This document shows, piece after piece, positions 10,246 through 25,132 of a stretch of 63,009 nt of DNA. Source of the DNA: Nemertoderma westbladi (Eukaryota > Xenacoelomorpha > Nemertodermatida > Nemertodermatidae); NCBI GenBank assembly GCA_032718475.1, contig JAUCBJ010003826.1, forward strand, positions 1 through 63,009. The letters run 5' to 3'. The position numbers and the translations under genes were made by a program. Under the pieces are notes generated by a model that ran no database searches, was not told where the DNA came from, and saw only the letters and a program-made list of their open reading frames with translations. How positions within the stretch are numbered: position 1 is the first letter of the stretch; each line of letters starts with the position of its first letter.

Positions 10246-10436
10246 GTTCACTTTAAAAATTAAGATTAATTAAAATAATTATAAATCAGAAGATATCAAA
10301 CCAATATTACAAAGATAAATTTATTCGCTAAAGCACAATATTAACTAATTAATTAATATTAATATTTTTGAAAGCGACTATTTAAATTATTTGTTTTCTA
10401 CATTATTCATACACTTTTAGAACATTGTCTACAAAT

Positions 10437-13400
10437 TTGCACAAGTTCGATAATTCAGGTGTACTATACAAAGAGTCCACAAGCTCGATAATTCAGGTGT
10501 ACTATACAAAGAGTCCACAAGTTCGATAATTCAGGTGTACTATACAAAGAGTCCAAAAGTTCGATAATTCAGGTGTACTATACAAAGAGTCCACAAGTTC
10601 GATAATTCAGGTGTACTATACAAAGAGTCCACAAGTTCGATAATTCAGGTGTACTATACAAAGAGTCCACAAGTTCGATAATTTAGATATACTATACAAA
10701 GAGTCCACAAGTTCGATAATTTAGATATACTATACAAAGAGTCCACAAGTTCGATAATTCAGGTGTACTATACAAAGAGTCCACAAGTTCGATAATTTAG
10801 ATATACTATACAAAGAGTCCACAAGTTCGATAATTCAGATGTACTATACAAAGAGTCAACAAGTTCGATAATTCAGGTGTACTATACAAAGAGTCCACAA
10901 GTTCGATAATTCAGGTGTACTATACAAAGTGTCCACAAGTTCGATAATTCAGGTGTACTATACAAAGAGTCCACCAGTTCGATAATTCAGGTGTACTATA
11001 CAAAGAGTCCACAAGTTCGATAATTCAGATGTACTATACAAAGAGTCCACAAGTTCGATAATTCAGATGTACTATACAAAGAGTCCACAAGTTCGATAAT
11101 TCAGATGTACTATACAAAGAGTCCACAAGTTCGATAATTCAGATGTACTATACCAAGAGTCCACAAGTTCGATAATTTAGATATACTATACAAAGAGTCC
11201 ACAAGTTCGATAATTCAGGTGTACTATACAAAGAGTCCACAAGTTCGATAATTCAGGTTTACTATACAAAGAGTCCACAAGTTCGATAATTCAGATGTAC
11301 TATACAAAGAGTCCACAAGTTCGATAATTCAGATGTACTATACAAAGAGTCCACAAGTTCGATAATTCAGATGTACTATACAAAGAGTCCACAAGTTCGA
11401 TAATTTAGATATACTATACAAAGAGTCCACAAGTTCGATAATTCAGGTGTACTATACAAAGAGTCCACAAGTTCGATAATTCAGGTGTACTATACAAAGA
11501 GTCCACAAGTTCGATAATTCAGGTGTACTATACAAAGAGTCCACAAGTTCGATAATTCAGATGTACTATACAAAGAGTCCACAAGTTCGATAATTCAGGT
11601 GTACTATACAAAGAGTCCACAAGTTCGATAATTCAGGTGTACTATACAAAGAGTCAACAAGTTTGATAATTCAGATGTACTATACAAAGAGTCCACAAGT
11701 TCGATAATTCAGGTGTACTATACAAAGAGTCCACAAGTTTGATAATTCAGGTGTACTATACAAAGAGTCAACAAGTTTGATAATTCAGATATACTATACA
11801 AAGAGTCCACAAGTTCGATAATTCAGGTGTACTATACAAAGAGTCCACAAGTTCGATAATTCAGGTGTACTATACAAAGAGTCCACAAGTTCGATAATTC
11901 AGATGTACTATACAAAGAGTCCACAAGTTCGATAATTTAGATATACTATACAAAGAGTCCACAAGTTCGATAATTCAGGTGTACTATACAAAGAGTCCAC
12001 AAGTTCGATAATTCAGGTGTACTATACAAAGAGTCCACAAGTTCGATAATTCAGATGTACTATACAAAGAGTCCACAAGTTCGATAATTCAGGTGTACTA
12101 TACAAAGAGTCCACAAGTTCGATAATTCAGGTGTACTATACAAAGAGTCCACAAGTTCGATAATTCAGATGTACTATACAAAGAGTCCACAAGTTCGATA
12201 ATTCAGGTGTACTATACAAAGAGTCCACAAGTTCGATAATTCAGGTGTACTATACAAAGAGTCAACAAGTTTGATAATTCAGATGTACTATACAAAGAGT
12301 CCACAAGTTCGATAATTCAGGTGTACTATACAAAGAGTCCACAAGTTCGATAATTCAGGTGTACTATACAAAGAGTCAACAAGTTTGATAATTCAGATAT
12401 ACTATACAAAGAGTCCACAAGTTCGATAATTCAGGTGTACTATACAAAGAGTCCACAAGTTCGATAATTCAGGTGTACTATACAAAGAGTCCACAAGTTC
12501 GATAATTCAGATGTACTATACAAAGAGTCCACAAGTTCGATAATTCAGGTGTACTATACAAAGAGTCCACAAGTTCGATAATTCAGGTGTACTATACAAA
12601 GAGTCCACAAGTTTGATAATTCAGATGTACTATACAAAGAGTCCACAAGTTCGATAATTCAGGTGTACTATACAAAGAGTCCACAAGTTCGATAATTCAG
12701 GTGTACTATACAAAGAGTCCACAAGTTTGATAATTCAGATGTACTATACAAAGAGTCCACAAGTTCGATAATTCAGGTGTACTATACAAAGAGTCCACAA
12801 GTTCGATAATTCAGGTGTACTATACAAAGAGTCCACAAGTTCGATAATTCAGGTGTACTATACAAAGAGTCCACAAGTTCGATAATTCAGATGTACTATG
12901 CAAAGAGTCCACAAGTTCGATAATTCAGATGTACTATACAAAGAGTCCACAAGTTCGATAATTCAGGTGTACTATACAAAGAGTCCACAAGTTCGATAAT
13001 TCAGGTGTACTATACAAAGAGCCCACAAGTTCAATAACTCAGGTGTACTATACAAAGAGTCCACAAGTTCAATAACTCAGGTGTACTATACAAAGAGTCC
13101 ACAAGTTCGATAATTCGGATGTACTATACAAAGAGTCCACCAGTTCGATAATTCAGATGTACTATACAAAGAGTCCACCAGTTCGATAATTCAGGTGTAC
13201 TATACAAAGAGTCCACAAGTTTGATAATTCAGGTGTACTATACAAAGAGTCCACAAGTTCGATAATTCAGGTGTACTATACAAAGAGTCCACAAGTTCGA
13301 TAATTCAGATGTACTATACAAAGAGTCCACAAGTTCGATAATTCAGGTGTACTATACAAAGAGTCCACAAGTTTGATAATTCAGATGTACTATACAAAGA

Positions 13401-16400
13401 GTCCACAAGTTCGATAATTCAGGTGTACTATACAAAGAGTCCACAAGTTCGATAATTCAGGTGTACTATACAAAGAGTCCACAAGTTCGATAATTCAGGT
13501 GTACTATACAAAGAGTCCACAAGTTCGATAATTCAGATGTACTATACAAAGAGTCCACAAGTTCGATAATTCAGGTATACTATACAAAGAGTCCACAAAT
13601 TCGATAATTCAGATGTACTATACAAAGAGTCCACAAGTTCGATAATTCAGGTGTACTATACAAAGAGTCCATAAGTTCGATAATTCAGGTGTACTATACA
13701 AAGAGTCAACAAGTTTGATAATTCAGATGTACTATACAAAGAGTCCACAAGTTCGATAATTCAGGTGTACTATACAAAGAGTCCACAAGTTCGATAATTC
13801 AGGTGTACTATACAAAGAGTCAACAAGTTTGATAATTCAGATATACTATACAAAGAATCCACAAGTTCGATAATTCAGATATACTATACAAAGAATCCAC
13901 AAGTTCGATAATTCAGGTGTACTATACAAAGAGTCCACAAGTTCAATAATTCAGGTGTACTATACAAAGAGTCCACAAGTTCGATAATTCAGATGTACTA
14001 TACAAAGAGTCCACAAGTTCGATAATTCAGGTGTACTATACAAAGAGTCCACAAGTTCGATAATTCAGGTGTACTATACAAAGAGTCCACAAGTTCGATA
14101 ATTCAGGTTTACTATACAAAGAGTCCACAAGTTCGATAATTCAGGTGTACTATACAAAGAGTCCACAAGTTCGATAATTCAGATGTACTATACAAAGAGT
14201 CCACAAGTTCGATAATTTAGATATACTATACAAAGAGTCCACAAGTTCGATAATTCAGGTGTACTATACAAAGAGTCCACAAGTTCGATAATTCAGGTGT
14301 ACTATACAAAGAGTCCACAAGTTCGATAATTCAGATGTACTATACAAAGAGTCCACAAGTTCGATAATTCAGGTGTACTATACAAAGAGTCCACAAGTTC
14401 GATAATTCAGGTGTACTATACAAAGAGTCCACAAGTTCGATAATTCAGATGTACTATACAAAGAGTCCACAAGTTCGATAATTCAGGTGTACTATACAAA
14501 GAGTCCACAAGTTCGATAATTCAGGTGTACTATACAAAGAGTCAACAAGTTTGATAATTCAGATGTACTATACAAAGAGTCCACAAGTTCGATAATTCAG
14601 GTGTACTATACAAAGAGTCCACAAGTTCGATAATTCAGGTGTACTATACAAAGAGTCAACAAGTTTGATAATTCAGATATACTATACAAAGAGTCCACAA
14701 GTTCGATAATTCAGGTGTACTATACAAAGAGTCCACAAGTTCGATAATTCAGGTGTACTATACAAAGAGTCCACAAGTTCGATAATTCAGATGTACTATA
14801 CAAAGAGTCCACAAGTTCGATAATTCAGGTGTACTATACAAAGAGTCCACAAGTTCGATAATTCAGGTGTACTATACAAAGAGTCCACAAGTTTGATAAT
14901 TCAGATGTACTATACAAAGAGTCCACAAGTTCGATAATTCAGGTGTACTATACAAAGAGTCCACAAGTTCGATAATTCAGGTGTACTATACAAAGAGTCC
15001 ACAAGTTTGATAATTCAGATGTACTATACAAAGAGTCCACAAGTTCGATAATTCAGGTGTACTATACAAAGAGTCCACAAGTTCGATAATTCAGGTGTAC
15101 TATACAAAGAGTCCACAAGTTCGATAATTCAGGTGTACTATACAAAGAGTCCACAAGTTCGATAATTCAGATGTACTATGCAAAGAGTCCACAAGTTCGA
15201 TAATTCAGATGTACTATACAAAGAGTCCACAAGTTCGATAATTCAGGTGTACTATACAAAGAGTCCACAAGTTCGATAATTCAGGTGTACTATACAAAGA
15301 GCCCACAAGTTCAATAACTCAGGTGTACTATACAAAGAGTCCACAAGTTCAATAACTCAGGTGTACTATACAAAGAGTCCACAAGTTCGATAATTCGGAT
15401 GTACTATACAAAGAGTCCACCAGTTCGATAATTCAGATGTACTATACAAAGAGTCCACCAGTTCGATAATTCAGGTGTACTATACAAAGAGTCCACAAGT
15501 TTGATAATTCAGGTGTACTATACAAAGAGTCCACAAGTTCGATAATTCAGGTGTACTATACAAAGAGTCCACAAGTTCGATAATTCAGATGTACTATACA
15601 AAGAGTCCACAAGTTCGATAATTCAGGTGTACTATACAAAGAGTCCACAAGTTTGATAATTCAGATGTACTATACAAAGAGTCCACAAGTTCGATAATTC
15701 AGGTGTACTATACAAAGAGTCCACAAGTTCGATAATTCAGGTGTACTATACAAAGAGTCCACAAGTTCGATAATTCAGGTGTACTATACAAAGAGTCCAC
15801 AAGTTCGATAATTCAGATGTACTATACAAAGAGTCCACAAGTTCGATAATTCAGGTATACTATACAAAGAGTCCACAAGTTCGATAATTCAGATGTACTA
15901 TACAAAGAGTCCACAAGTTCGATAATTCAGGTGTACTATACAAAGAGTCCATAAGTTCGATAATTCAGGTGTACTATACAAAGAGTCAACAAGTTTGATA
16001 ATTCAGATGTACTATACAAAGAGTCCACAAGTTCGATAATTCAGGTGTACTATACAAAGAGTCCACAAGTTCGATAATTCAGGTGTACTATACAAAGAGT
16101 CAACAAGTTTGATAATTCAGATATACTATACAAAGAATCCACAAGTTCGATAATTCAGATATACTATACAAAGAATCCACAAGTTCGATAATTCAGGTGT
16201 ACTATACAAAGAGTCCACAAGTTCAATAATTCAGGTGTACTATACAAAGAGTCCACAAGTTCGATAATTCAGATGTACTATACAAAGAGTCCACAAGTTC
16301 GATAATTCAGGTGTACTATACAAAGAGTCCACAAGTTCGATAATTCAGGTGTACTATACAAAGAGTCCACAAGTTCGATAATTCAGGTGTACTATACAAA

Positions 16401-19400
16401 GAGTCCACAAGTTCGATAATTCAGGTGTACTATACAAAGAGTCCACAAGTTTGATAATTCAGATGTACTATACAAAGAGTCCACAAGTTTGATAATTCAG
16501 ATGTACTATACAAAGAGTCCACAAGTTCGATAATTCAGGTGTACTATACAAAGAGTCCACAAGTTCGATAATTCAGGTGTACTATACAAAGAGTCCACAA
16601 GTTCGATAATTCAGGTGTACTATACATAGAGTCCACAATTTCGATAATTCAGATGTACTATACAAAGAGTCCATAAGTTCGATAATTCAGGTGTACTATA
16701 CAAAGAGTCAACAAGTTTGATAATTCAGATGTACTATACAAAGAGTCCACAAGTTCGATAATTCAGGTGTACTATACAAAGAGTCCACAAGTTCGATAAT
16801 TCAGGTGTACTATACAAAGAGTCAACAAGTTTGATAATTCAGATATACTATACAAAGAATCCACAAGTTCGATAATTCAGATATACTATACAAAGAATCC
16901 ACAAGTTCGATAATTCAGGTGTACTATACAAAGAGTCCACAAGTTCAATAATTCAGGTGTACTATACAAAGAGTCCACAAGTTCGATAATTCAGATGTAC
17001 TATACAAAGAGTCCACAAGTTCGATAATTCAGGTGTACTATACAAAGAGTCCACAAGTTCAATAATTCAGGTGTACTATACAAAGAGTCCACAAGTTCGA
17101 TAATTCAGATGTACTATACAAAGAGTCCACAAGTTCGATAATTCAGGTGTACTATACAAAGAGTCCACAAGTTCGATAATTCAGGTGTACTATACAAAGA
17201 GTCCACAAGTTCGATAATTCAGGTGTACTATACAAAGAGTCCACAAGTTCGATAATTCAGGTGTACTATACAAAGAGTCCACAAGTTTGATAATTCAGAT
17301 GTACTATACAAAGAGTCCACAAGTTTGATAATTCAGATGTACTATACAAAGAGTCCACAAGTTCGATAATTCAGGTGTACTATACAAAGAGTCCACAAGT
17401 TCGATAATTCAGGTGTACTATACAAAGAGTCCACAAGTTCGATAATTCAGGTGTACTATACATAGAGTCCACAATTTCGATAATTCAGATGTACTATACA
17501 AAGAGTCCATAAGTTCGATAATTCAGGTGTACTATACAAAGAGTCAACAAGTTTGATAATTCAGATGTACTATACAAAGAGTCCACAAGTTCGATAATTC
17601 AGGTGTACTATACAAAGAGTCCACAAGTTCGATAATTCAGGTGTACTATACAAAGAGTCAACAAGTTTGATAATTCAGATATACTATACAAAGAATCCAC
17701 AAGTTCGATAATTCAGATATACTATACAAAGAATCCACAAGTTCGATAATTCAGGTGTACTATACAAAGAGTCCACAAGTTCAATAATTCAGGTGTACTA
17801 TACAAAGAGTCCACAAGTTCGATAATTCAGATGTACTATACAAAGAGTCCACAAGTTCGATAATTCAGGTGTACTATACAAAGAGTCCACAAGTTCGATA
17901 ATTCAGGTGTACTATACAAAGAGTCCACAAGTTCGATAATTCAGGTGTACTATACAAAGAGTCCACAAGTTCGATAATTCAGGTGTACTATACAAAGAGT
18001 CCACAAGTTTGATAATTCAGATGTACTATACAAAGAGTCCACAAGTTTGATAATTCAGATGTACTATACAAAGAGTCCACAAGTTCGATAATTCAGGTGT
18101 ACTATACAAAGAGTCCACAAGTTCGATAATTCAGGTGTACTATACAAAGAGTCCACAAGTTCGATAATTCAGGTGTACTATACATAGAGTCCACAAGTTC
18201 GATAATTCAGATGTACTATACAAAGAGTCCACAAGTTTGATAATTCAGATGTACTATACAAAGAGTCCACAAGTTCGATAATTCAGGTGTACTATACAAA
18301 GAGTCCACAAGTTCGATAATTCAGGTGTACTATACAAAGAGTCCACAAGTTCGATAACTCAGGTGTACTATACAAAGAGTCCACAAGTTCGATAATTTGG
18401 ATGTACTATACAAAGAGTCCACCAGTTCGATAATTCAGATGTACTATACAAAGAGTCCACCAGTTCGATAATTCAGGTGTACTATACAAAGAATCCACAA
18501 GTTTGATAATTCAGGTGTACTATACAAAGAGTCCACAAGTTCGATAATTCAGGTGTACTATACAAAGAGTCCACAAGTTCGATAATTCAGATGTACTATA
18601 CAAAGAGTCCACAAGTTCGATAATTCAGGTGTACTATACAAAGAGTCCACAAGTTCGATAATTCAGGTGTACTATACAAAGAGTCCACAAGTTTGATAAT
18701 TCAGATGTACTATACAAAGAGTCCACAAGTTCGATAATTCAGGTGTACTATACAAAGAGTCCACAAGTTCGATAATTCAGGTGTACTATACAAAGAGTCC
18801 ACAAGTTCGATAATTCAGGTATACTATACAAAGAGTTCACAAGTTCGATAATTCAGGTGTACTATACAAAGAGTCCACAAGTTCGATAATTCAGATGTAC
18901 TATACAAAGAGTCCACAAGTTCGATAATTCAGGTGTACTATACAAAGAGTCCACAAGTTCGATAATTCAGATGTACTATACAAAGAGTCCATAAGTTCGA
19001 TAATTCAGGTGTACTATACAAAGAGTCCACAAGTTCGATAATTCAGATGTACTATACAAAGAGTCCACAAGTTCGATAATTCAGGTGTACTATACAAAGA
19101 GTCCACAAGTTCGATAATTCAGGTGTACTATACAAAGAGTCCACAAGTTCGATAATTCAGGTGTACTATACAAAGAGTCCACAAGTTCGATAATTCAGAT
19201 GTACTATACAAAGAGTCCACAAGTTCGATAATTCAGATATACTATACAAAGAGTCCACAAGTTCGATAATTCAAATGTACTATACAAAGAGTCCACAAGT
19301 TCGATAATTCAGGTGTACTATACAAAGAGTCCACCAGTTCGATAATTCAGGTGTACTATACAAAGAGTCCACAAGTTCGATAATTCAGGTGTACTATACG

Positions 19401-22400
19401 AAGAGTCCACAAGTTCGATAATTCAGGTGTACTATACAAAGAGTCCACAAGTTCGATAATTCAGGTGTACTATACAAAGAGTCCACCAGTTCGATAATTC
19501 AGGTGTACTATACAAAGAGTCCACAAGTTCGATAATTCAGGTGTACTATACAAAGAGTCCACACGTTCGATAATTCAGGTATACTATACAAAGAGTCCAC
19601 AAGTTCGATAATTCAGGTGTACTATACAAAGAGTCCACCAGTTCGATAATTCAGGTGTACTATACAAAGAGTCCACAAGTTCGATAATTCAGGTGTACTA
19701 TACAAAGAGTCCACAGGTTTGATAATTCAGGTGTACTATACAAAGAGTCCACAAGTTCGATAATTCAGATGTACTATACAAAGAGTCCACAAGTTCGATA
19801 ATTCAGGTGTACTATACAAAGAGTCCACAAGTTCGATAATTCAGGTGTACTATACAGAGAGTCCACAAGTTTGATAATTTAGGTGTACTATACAAAGAGT
19901 CCACCAGTTCGATAATTCAGGTGTACTATACAAAGAGTCCACAAGTTCGATAATTCAGGTGTACTATACAAAGAGTCCACAAGTTCGATAATTCAGGTGT
20001 ACTATACAAAGAGTCCACAAGTTTGATAATTCAGGTGTACTATACAAAGAGTCCACAAGTTCGATAATTCAGGTGTACTATACAAAGAGTCCACAAGTTC
20101 GATAATTCAGGTGTACTATACAAAGAGTCCACAAGTTCGATAATTCAGGTGTACTATACAAAGAGTCCACAAGTTTGATAATTCAGGTGTACTATACAAA
20201 GAGTCCACAAGTTCGATAATTCAGATATACTATACAAAGAGTCCACAAGTTCGATAATTCAGATGTACTATACAAAGAGTCCACAAGTTCGATAATTCAG
20301 GTGTACTATACAAAGAGTCCACCAGTTTGATAATTCAGGTGTACTATACAAAGAGTCCACAAGTTCGATAATTCAGGTGTACTATACAAAGAGTCCACAA
20401 GTTCGATAATTCAGGTGTACTATACAAAGAGTCCACAAGTTTGATAATTCAGATGTACTATACAAAGAGTCCACAAGTTCGATAATTCAGGTGTGCTATA
20501 CAAAGAGTCCACAAGTTCGATAATTCAGGTGTACTATACAAAGAGTCCACAAGTTCGATAATTCAGATGTACTATACAAAGAGTCCACAAGTTCGATAAT
20601 TCAGGTGTACTATACAAAGAGTCCACAAGTTTGATAATTCAGATGTACTATACAAAGAGTCCACAAGTTCGATAATTCAGGTGTACTATACAAAGAGTCC
20701 ACAAGTTCGATAATTCAGGTGTACTATACAAAGAGTCCACAAGTTCGATAATTCAGGTGTACTATACAAAGAGTCCACAGGTTCGATAATTCAGATGTAC
20801 TATACAAAGAGTCCACAAGTTCGATAATTCAGATGTACTATACAAAGAGTCCACAAGTTCGATAATTCAGGTGTACTATACAAAGAGTCCACAAGTTCGA
20901 TAATTCAGGTGTACTATACAAAGAGTCCACAAGTTCGATAACTCAGGTGTACAATACAAAGAGTCCACAAGTTCGATAATTCAGATGTACTATACAAAGA
21001 GTCCACCAGTTCGATAATTCAGATGTACTATACAAAGAGTCCACCAGTTCGATAATTCAGGTGTACTATACAAAGAGTCCAAAGTTTGATAATTCAGGTG
21101 TACTATACAAAGAGTCCACAAGTTCGATAATTCAGGTGTACTATACAAAGAGTCCACAAGTTCGATAATTCAGATGTACTATACAAAGAGTTCACAAGTT
21201 CGATAATTCAGATGTACTTTACAAAGAGTCCACAAGTTCGATAATTCAGGTGTACTATACAAAGAGTCCACAAGTTCGATAATTCAGATGTACTATACAA
21301 AGAGTCCACAAGTTCGATAATTCAGGTGTACTATACAAAGAGTCCACAAGTTCGATAATTCAGATGTACTATACAAAGAGTCCACAAGTTCGATAATTCA
21401 GATGTACTATACAAAGAGTCCACAAGTTCGATAATTCAGGTGTACTATACAAAGAGTCCACAAGTTCGATAATTCAGGTGTACTATACAAAGAGTCAACA
21501 AGTTCGATAATTCAGGTGTACTATACAAAGAGTCCACAAGTTCGATAATTCAGATGTACTATACAAAGAGTCCACCAGTTTGATAATTCAGGTGTACTAT
21601 ACAAAGAGTCCACAAGTTCGATAATTCAGGTGTACTATACAAAGAGTCCACAAGTTCGATAATTCAGGTGTACTATACAAAGAGTCCACAAGTTCGATAA
21701 TTCAGGTGTACTATACAAAGAGTCCACAAGTTCGATAATTCAGGTGTACTATACAAAGAGTCCACAAGTTCGATAATTCAGGTGTACTATACAAAGAGTC
21801 CACAAGTTCGATAATTCAGATGTACTATACAAAGAGTCCACAAGTTCGATAATTCAGGTGTACTATACAAAGAGTCCACAGGTTTGATAATTCAGGTGTA
21901 CTATACAAAGAGTCCACAAGTTCGATAATTCAGATGTACTATACAAAGAGTCCACAAGTTCGATAATTCAGGTGTACTATACAAAGAGTCCACAAGTTCG
22001 ATAATTCAGGTGTACTATACAGAGAGTCCACAAGTTTGATAATTTAGGTGTACTATACAAAGAGTCCACCAGTTCGATAATTCAGGTGTACTATACAAAG
22101 AGTCCACAAGTTCGATAATTCAGGTGTACTATACAAAGAGTCCACAAGTTCGATAATTCAGGTGTACTATACAAAGAGTCCACAAGTTTGATAATTCAGG
22201 TGTACTATACAAAGAGTCCACAAGTTCGATAATTCAGGTGTACTATACAAAGAGTCCACAAGTTCGATAATTCAGGTGTACTATACAAAGAGTCCACAAG
22301 TTCGATAATTCAGGTGTACTATACAAAGAGTCCACAAGTTTGATAATTCAGGTGTACTATACAAAGAGTCCACAAGTTCGATAATTCAGATATACTATAC

Positions 22401-24498
22401 AAAGAGTCCACAAGTTCGATAATTCAGATGTACTATACAAAGAGTCCACAAGTTCGATAATTCAGGTGTACTATACAAAGAGTCCACCAGTTTGATAATT
22501 CAGGTGTACTATACAAAGAGTCCACAAGTTCGATAATTCAGGTGTACTATACAAAGAGTCCACAAGTTCGATAATTCAGGTGTACTATACAAAGAGTCCA
22601 CAAGTTTGATAATTCAGATGTACTATACAAAGAGTCCACAAGTTCGATAATTCAGGTGTGCTATACAAAGAGTCCACAAGTTCGATAATTCAGGTGTACT
22701 ATACAAAGAGTCCACAAGTTCGATAATTCAGATGTACTATACAAAGAGTCCACAAGTTCGATAATTCAGGTGTACTATACAAAGAGTCCACAAGTTTGAT
22801 AATTCAGATGTACTATACAAAGAGTCCACAAGTTCGATAATTCAGGTGTACTATACAAAGAGTCCACAAGTTCGATAATTCAGGTGTACTATACAAAGAG
22901 TCCACAAGTTCGATAATTCAGGTGTACTATACAAAGAGTCCACAGGTTCGATAATTCAGATGTACTATACAAAGAGTCCACAAGTTCGATAATTCAGATG
23001 TACTATACAAAGAGTCCACAAGTTCGATAATTCAGGTGTACTATACAAAGAGTCCACAAGTTCGATAATTCAGGTGTACTATACAAAGAGTCCACAAGTT
23101 CGATAACTCAGGTGTACAATACAAAGAGTCCACAAGTTCGATAATTCAGATGTACTATACAAAGAGTCCACCAGTTCGATAATTCAGATGTACTATACAA
23201 AGAGTCCACCAGTTCGATAATTCAGGTCTACTATACAAAGAGTCCACAAGTTTGATAATTCAGGTGTACTATACAAAGAGTCCACAAGTTCGATAATTCA
23301 GGTGTACTATACAAAGAGTCCACAAGTTCGATAATTCAGATGTACTATACAAAGAGTTCACAAGTTCGATAATTCAGATGTACTTTACAAAGAGTCCACA
23401 AGTTCGATAATTCAGGTGTACTATACAAAGAGTCCACAAGTTCGATAATTCAGATGTACTATACAAAGAGTCCACAAGTTCGATAATTCAGGTGTACTAT
23501 ACAAAGAGTCCTCAAGTTCGATAATTCAGATGTACTATACAAAGAGTCCACAAGTTCGATAATTCAGATGTACTATACAAAGAGTCCACAAGTTCGATAA
23601 TTCAGGTGTACTATACAAAGAGTCCACAAGTTCGATAATTCAGGTGTACTATACAAAGAGTCAACAAGTTCGATAATTCAGGTGTACTATACAAAGAGTC
23701 CACAAGTTCGATAATTCAGATGTACTATACAAAGAGTCCACAAGTTCGATAATTCAGGTGTACTATACAAAGAGTCCACAAGTTCGATAATTCAGGTGTA
23801 CTATACAAAGAGTCCACAAGTTCGATAATTCAGGTGTACTATACAAAGAGTCCACAAGTTCGATAATTCAGGTGTACTATACAAAGAGTCCACAAGTTCG
23901 ATAATTCAGGTGTACTATACAAAGAGTCCACAAGTTCGATAATTCAGATGTACTATACAAAGAGTCCACAAGTTCGATAATTCAGGTGTACTATACAAAG
24001 AGTCCACAAGTTCGATAATTCAGATGTACTATACAAAGAGTCCACAAGTTCGATAATTCAGATGTACTATACAAAGAGTCCACAAGTTCGATAATTCAGA
24101 TGTACTATACAAAGAGTCCACAAGTTCGATAATTCAGATGTACTATACAAAGAGTCCACAAGTTCGATAATTCAGATGTACTATACAAAGAGTCCACAAG
24201 TTCGATAATTCAGGTGTACTATACAAAGAGTCCACAAGTTTGATAATTCAGGTGTACTATACAAAGAGTCCACACGTTCGATAATTCAGGTGTACTATAC
24301 AAAGAGTTCACAAGTTCGATAATTCAGGTGTACTATACAAAGAGTCCACAAGTTCGATAATTCAGGTGTACTATACAAAGAGTCCACAAGTTTGATATTT
24401 CAGGTGTACTATACAAAGAGTCCACAAGTTCGATAATTCAGGTGTACTATACAAAGAGTCCACAAGTTCGATAATTCAGGTGTACTATACAAAGAGTT
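10437..24498. repeat. 38-bp satellite DNA array, about 370 monomers
   Basis: The monomer reads GTTCGATAATTCAGGTGTAC then TATACAAAGAGTCCACAA, repeated head to tail for 14 kb with no interruption. One 37-bp unit near 21080 shifts the phase. Main variants are GGTGTAC/GATGTAC/GATATAC, TTCGAT/TTTGAT and TTCAATA. Rare marker variants recur at fixed distances, showing block duplications of 2280 bp (60 monomers), 836 bp (22) and 2166 bp (57). There is no reading frame of note and no spacer sequence, so this is not CRISPR. Confidence 0.97.
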
Positions 24499-24993
24499 TC
24501 CCGCCAACCACTTAAAGTAGAACCATTCGCATTAGCTAGTCAAGATAACTATAAATCAATTGTAATTAAATGAATCCTTTCCGGCTAACTCATATCCGGA
24601 CTATACGGGCCAGACCTATTTTTTTTTATCAATTTCATTAGGGAAAAGGAGCAGGTTTCAGATCTTATTTGCCAGCCAGAATGATATCCCGAATACTCAG
24701 GTCGCAGATTTACATGAGTGATTACAAACACGATTAATCCTGAAACGAAATGTCCGGACACAAGTCATCCATCTAGTTTGATAAACCTATAAAGGTTGCA
24801 GAAAGGTTCCCATCTGAAAGATTTTCTTATATTTACTCCAAACAATAGGCCTGCGTTTTGTAATCCTTCATTTATAATCACTTATCGCATCTTTGTTGTA
24901 ATTGCCGATTCTTGCACTTTTGGGTTGAATTATATTATTACTGCTATTTATTTAGAGCGCCGCGTGTAATGTAAGTTTCCACTACTGGAATAC
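24499..24993. other. Satellite right flank, no gene seen
   Basis: Ordinary AT-rich sequence between the satellite and the pentanucleotide repeat. It contains one block (24635-24652, AGGGAAAAGGAGCAGGTTTC) shared with the left flank of the satellite and with the 62-kb element end, in the same orientation as the left-flank copies. Confidence 0.5.
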
Positions 24994-24994
24994 A

Positions 24995-25106
24995 GTTTTG
25001 CTTTGCTTTGCTTTGCTTTGCTTTGCTTTGCTTTGCTTTGCTTTGCTTTGCTTTGCTTTGCTTTGCTTTGCTTTGCTTTGCTTTTTGCTTTTTGCTTTTT
25101 GCTTTG
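24995..25106 (+). repeat. (CTTTG)n microsatellite in an intron next to a splice acceptor
   Basis: Roughly twenty CTTTG units, then three CTTTTTG variants, end 27 bp before the AG at 25131-25132. The pyrimidine-rich run could act as, or modulate, the polypyrimidine tract of that acceptor. Confidence 0.9.
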
Positions 25107-25132
25107 TTTAATTATACAATATTTTTTTATAG

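Noticed and set aside
10437-24498. CRISPR array
   Set aside because: The 38-bp units are contiguous with no unique spacers, and the genome is eukaryotic. It is a satellite.
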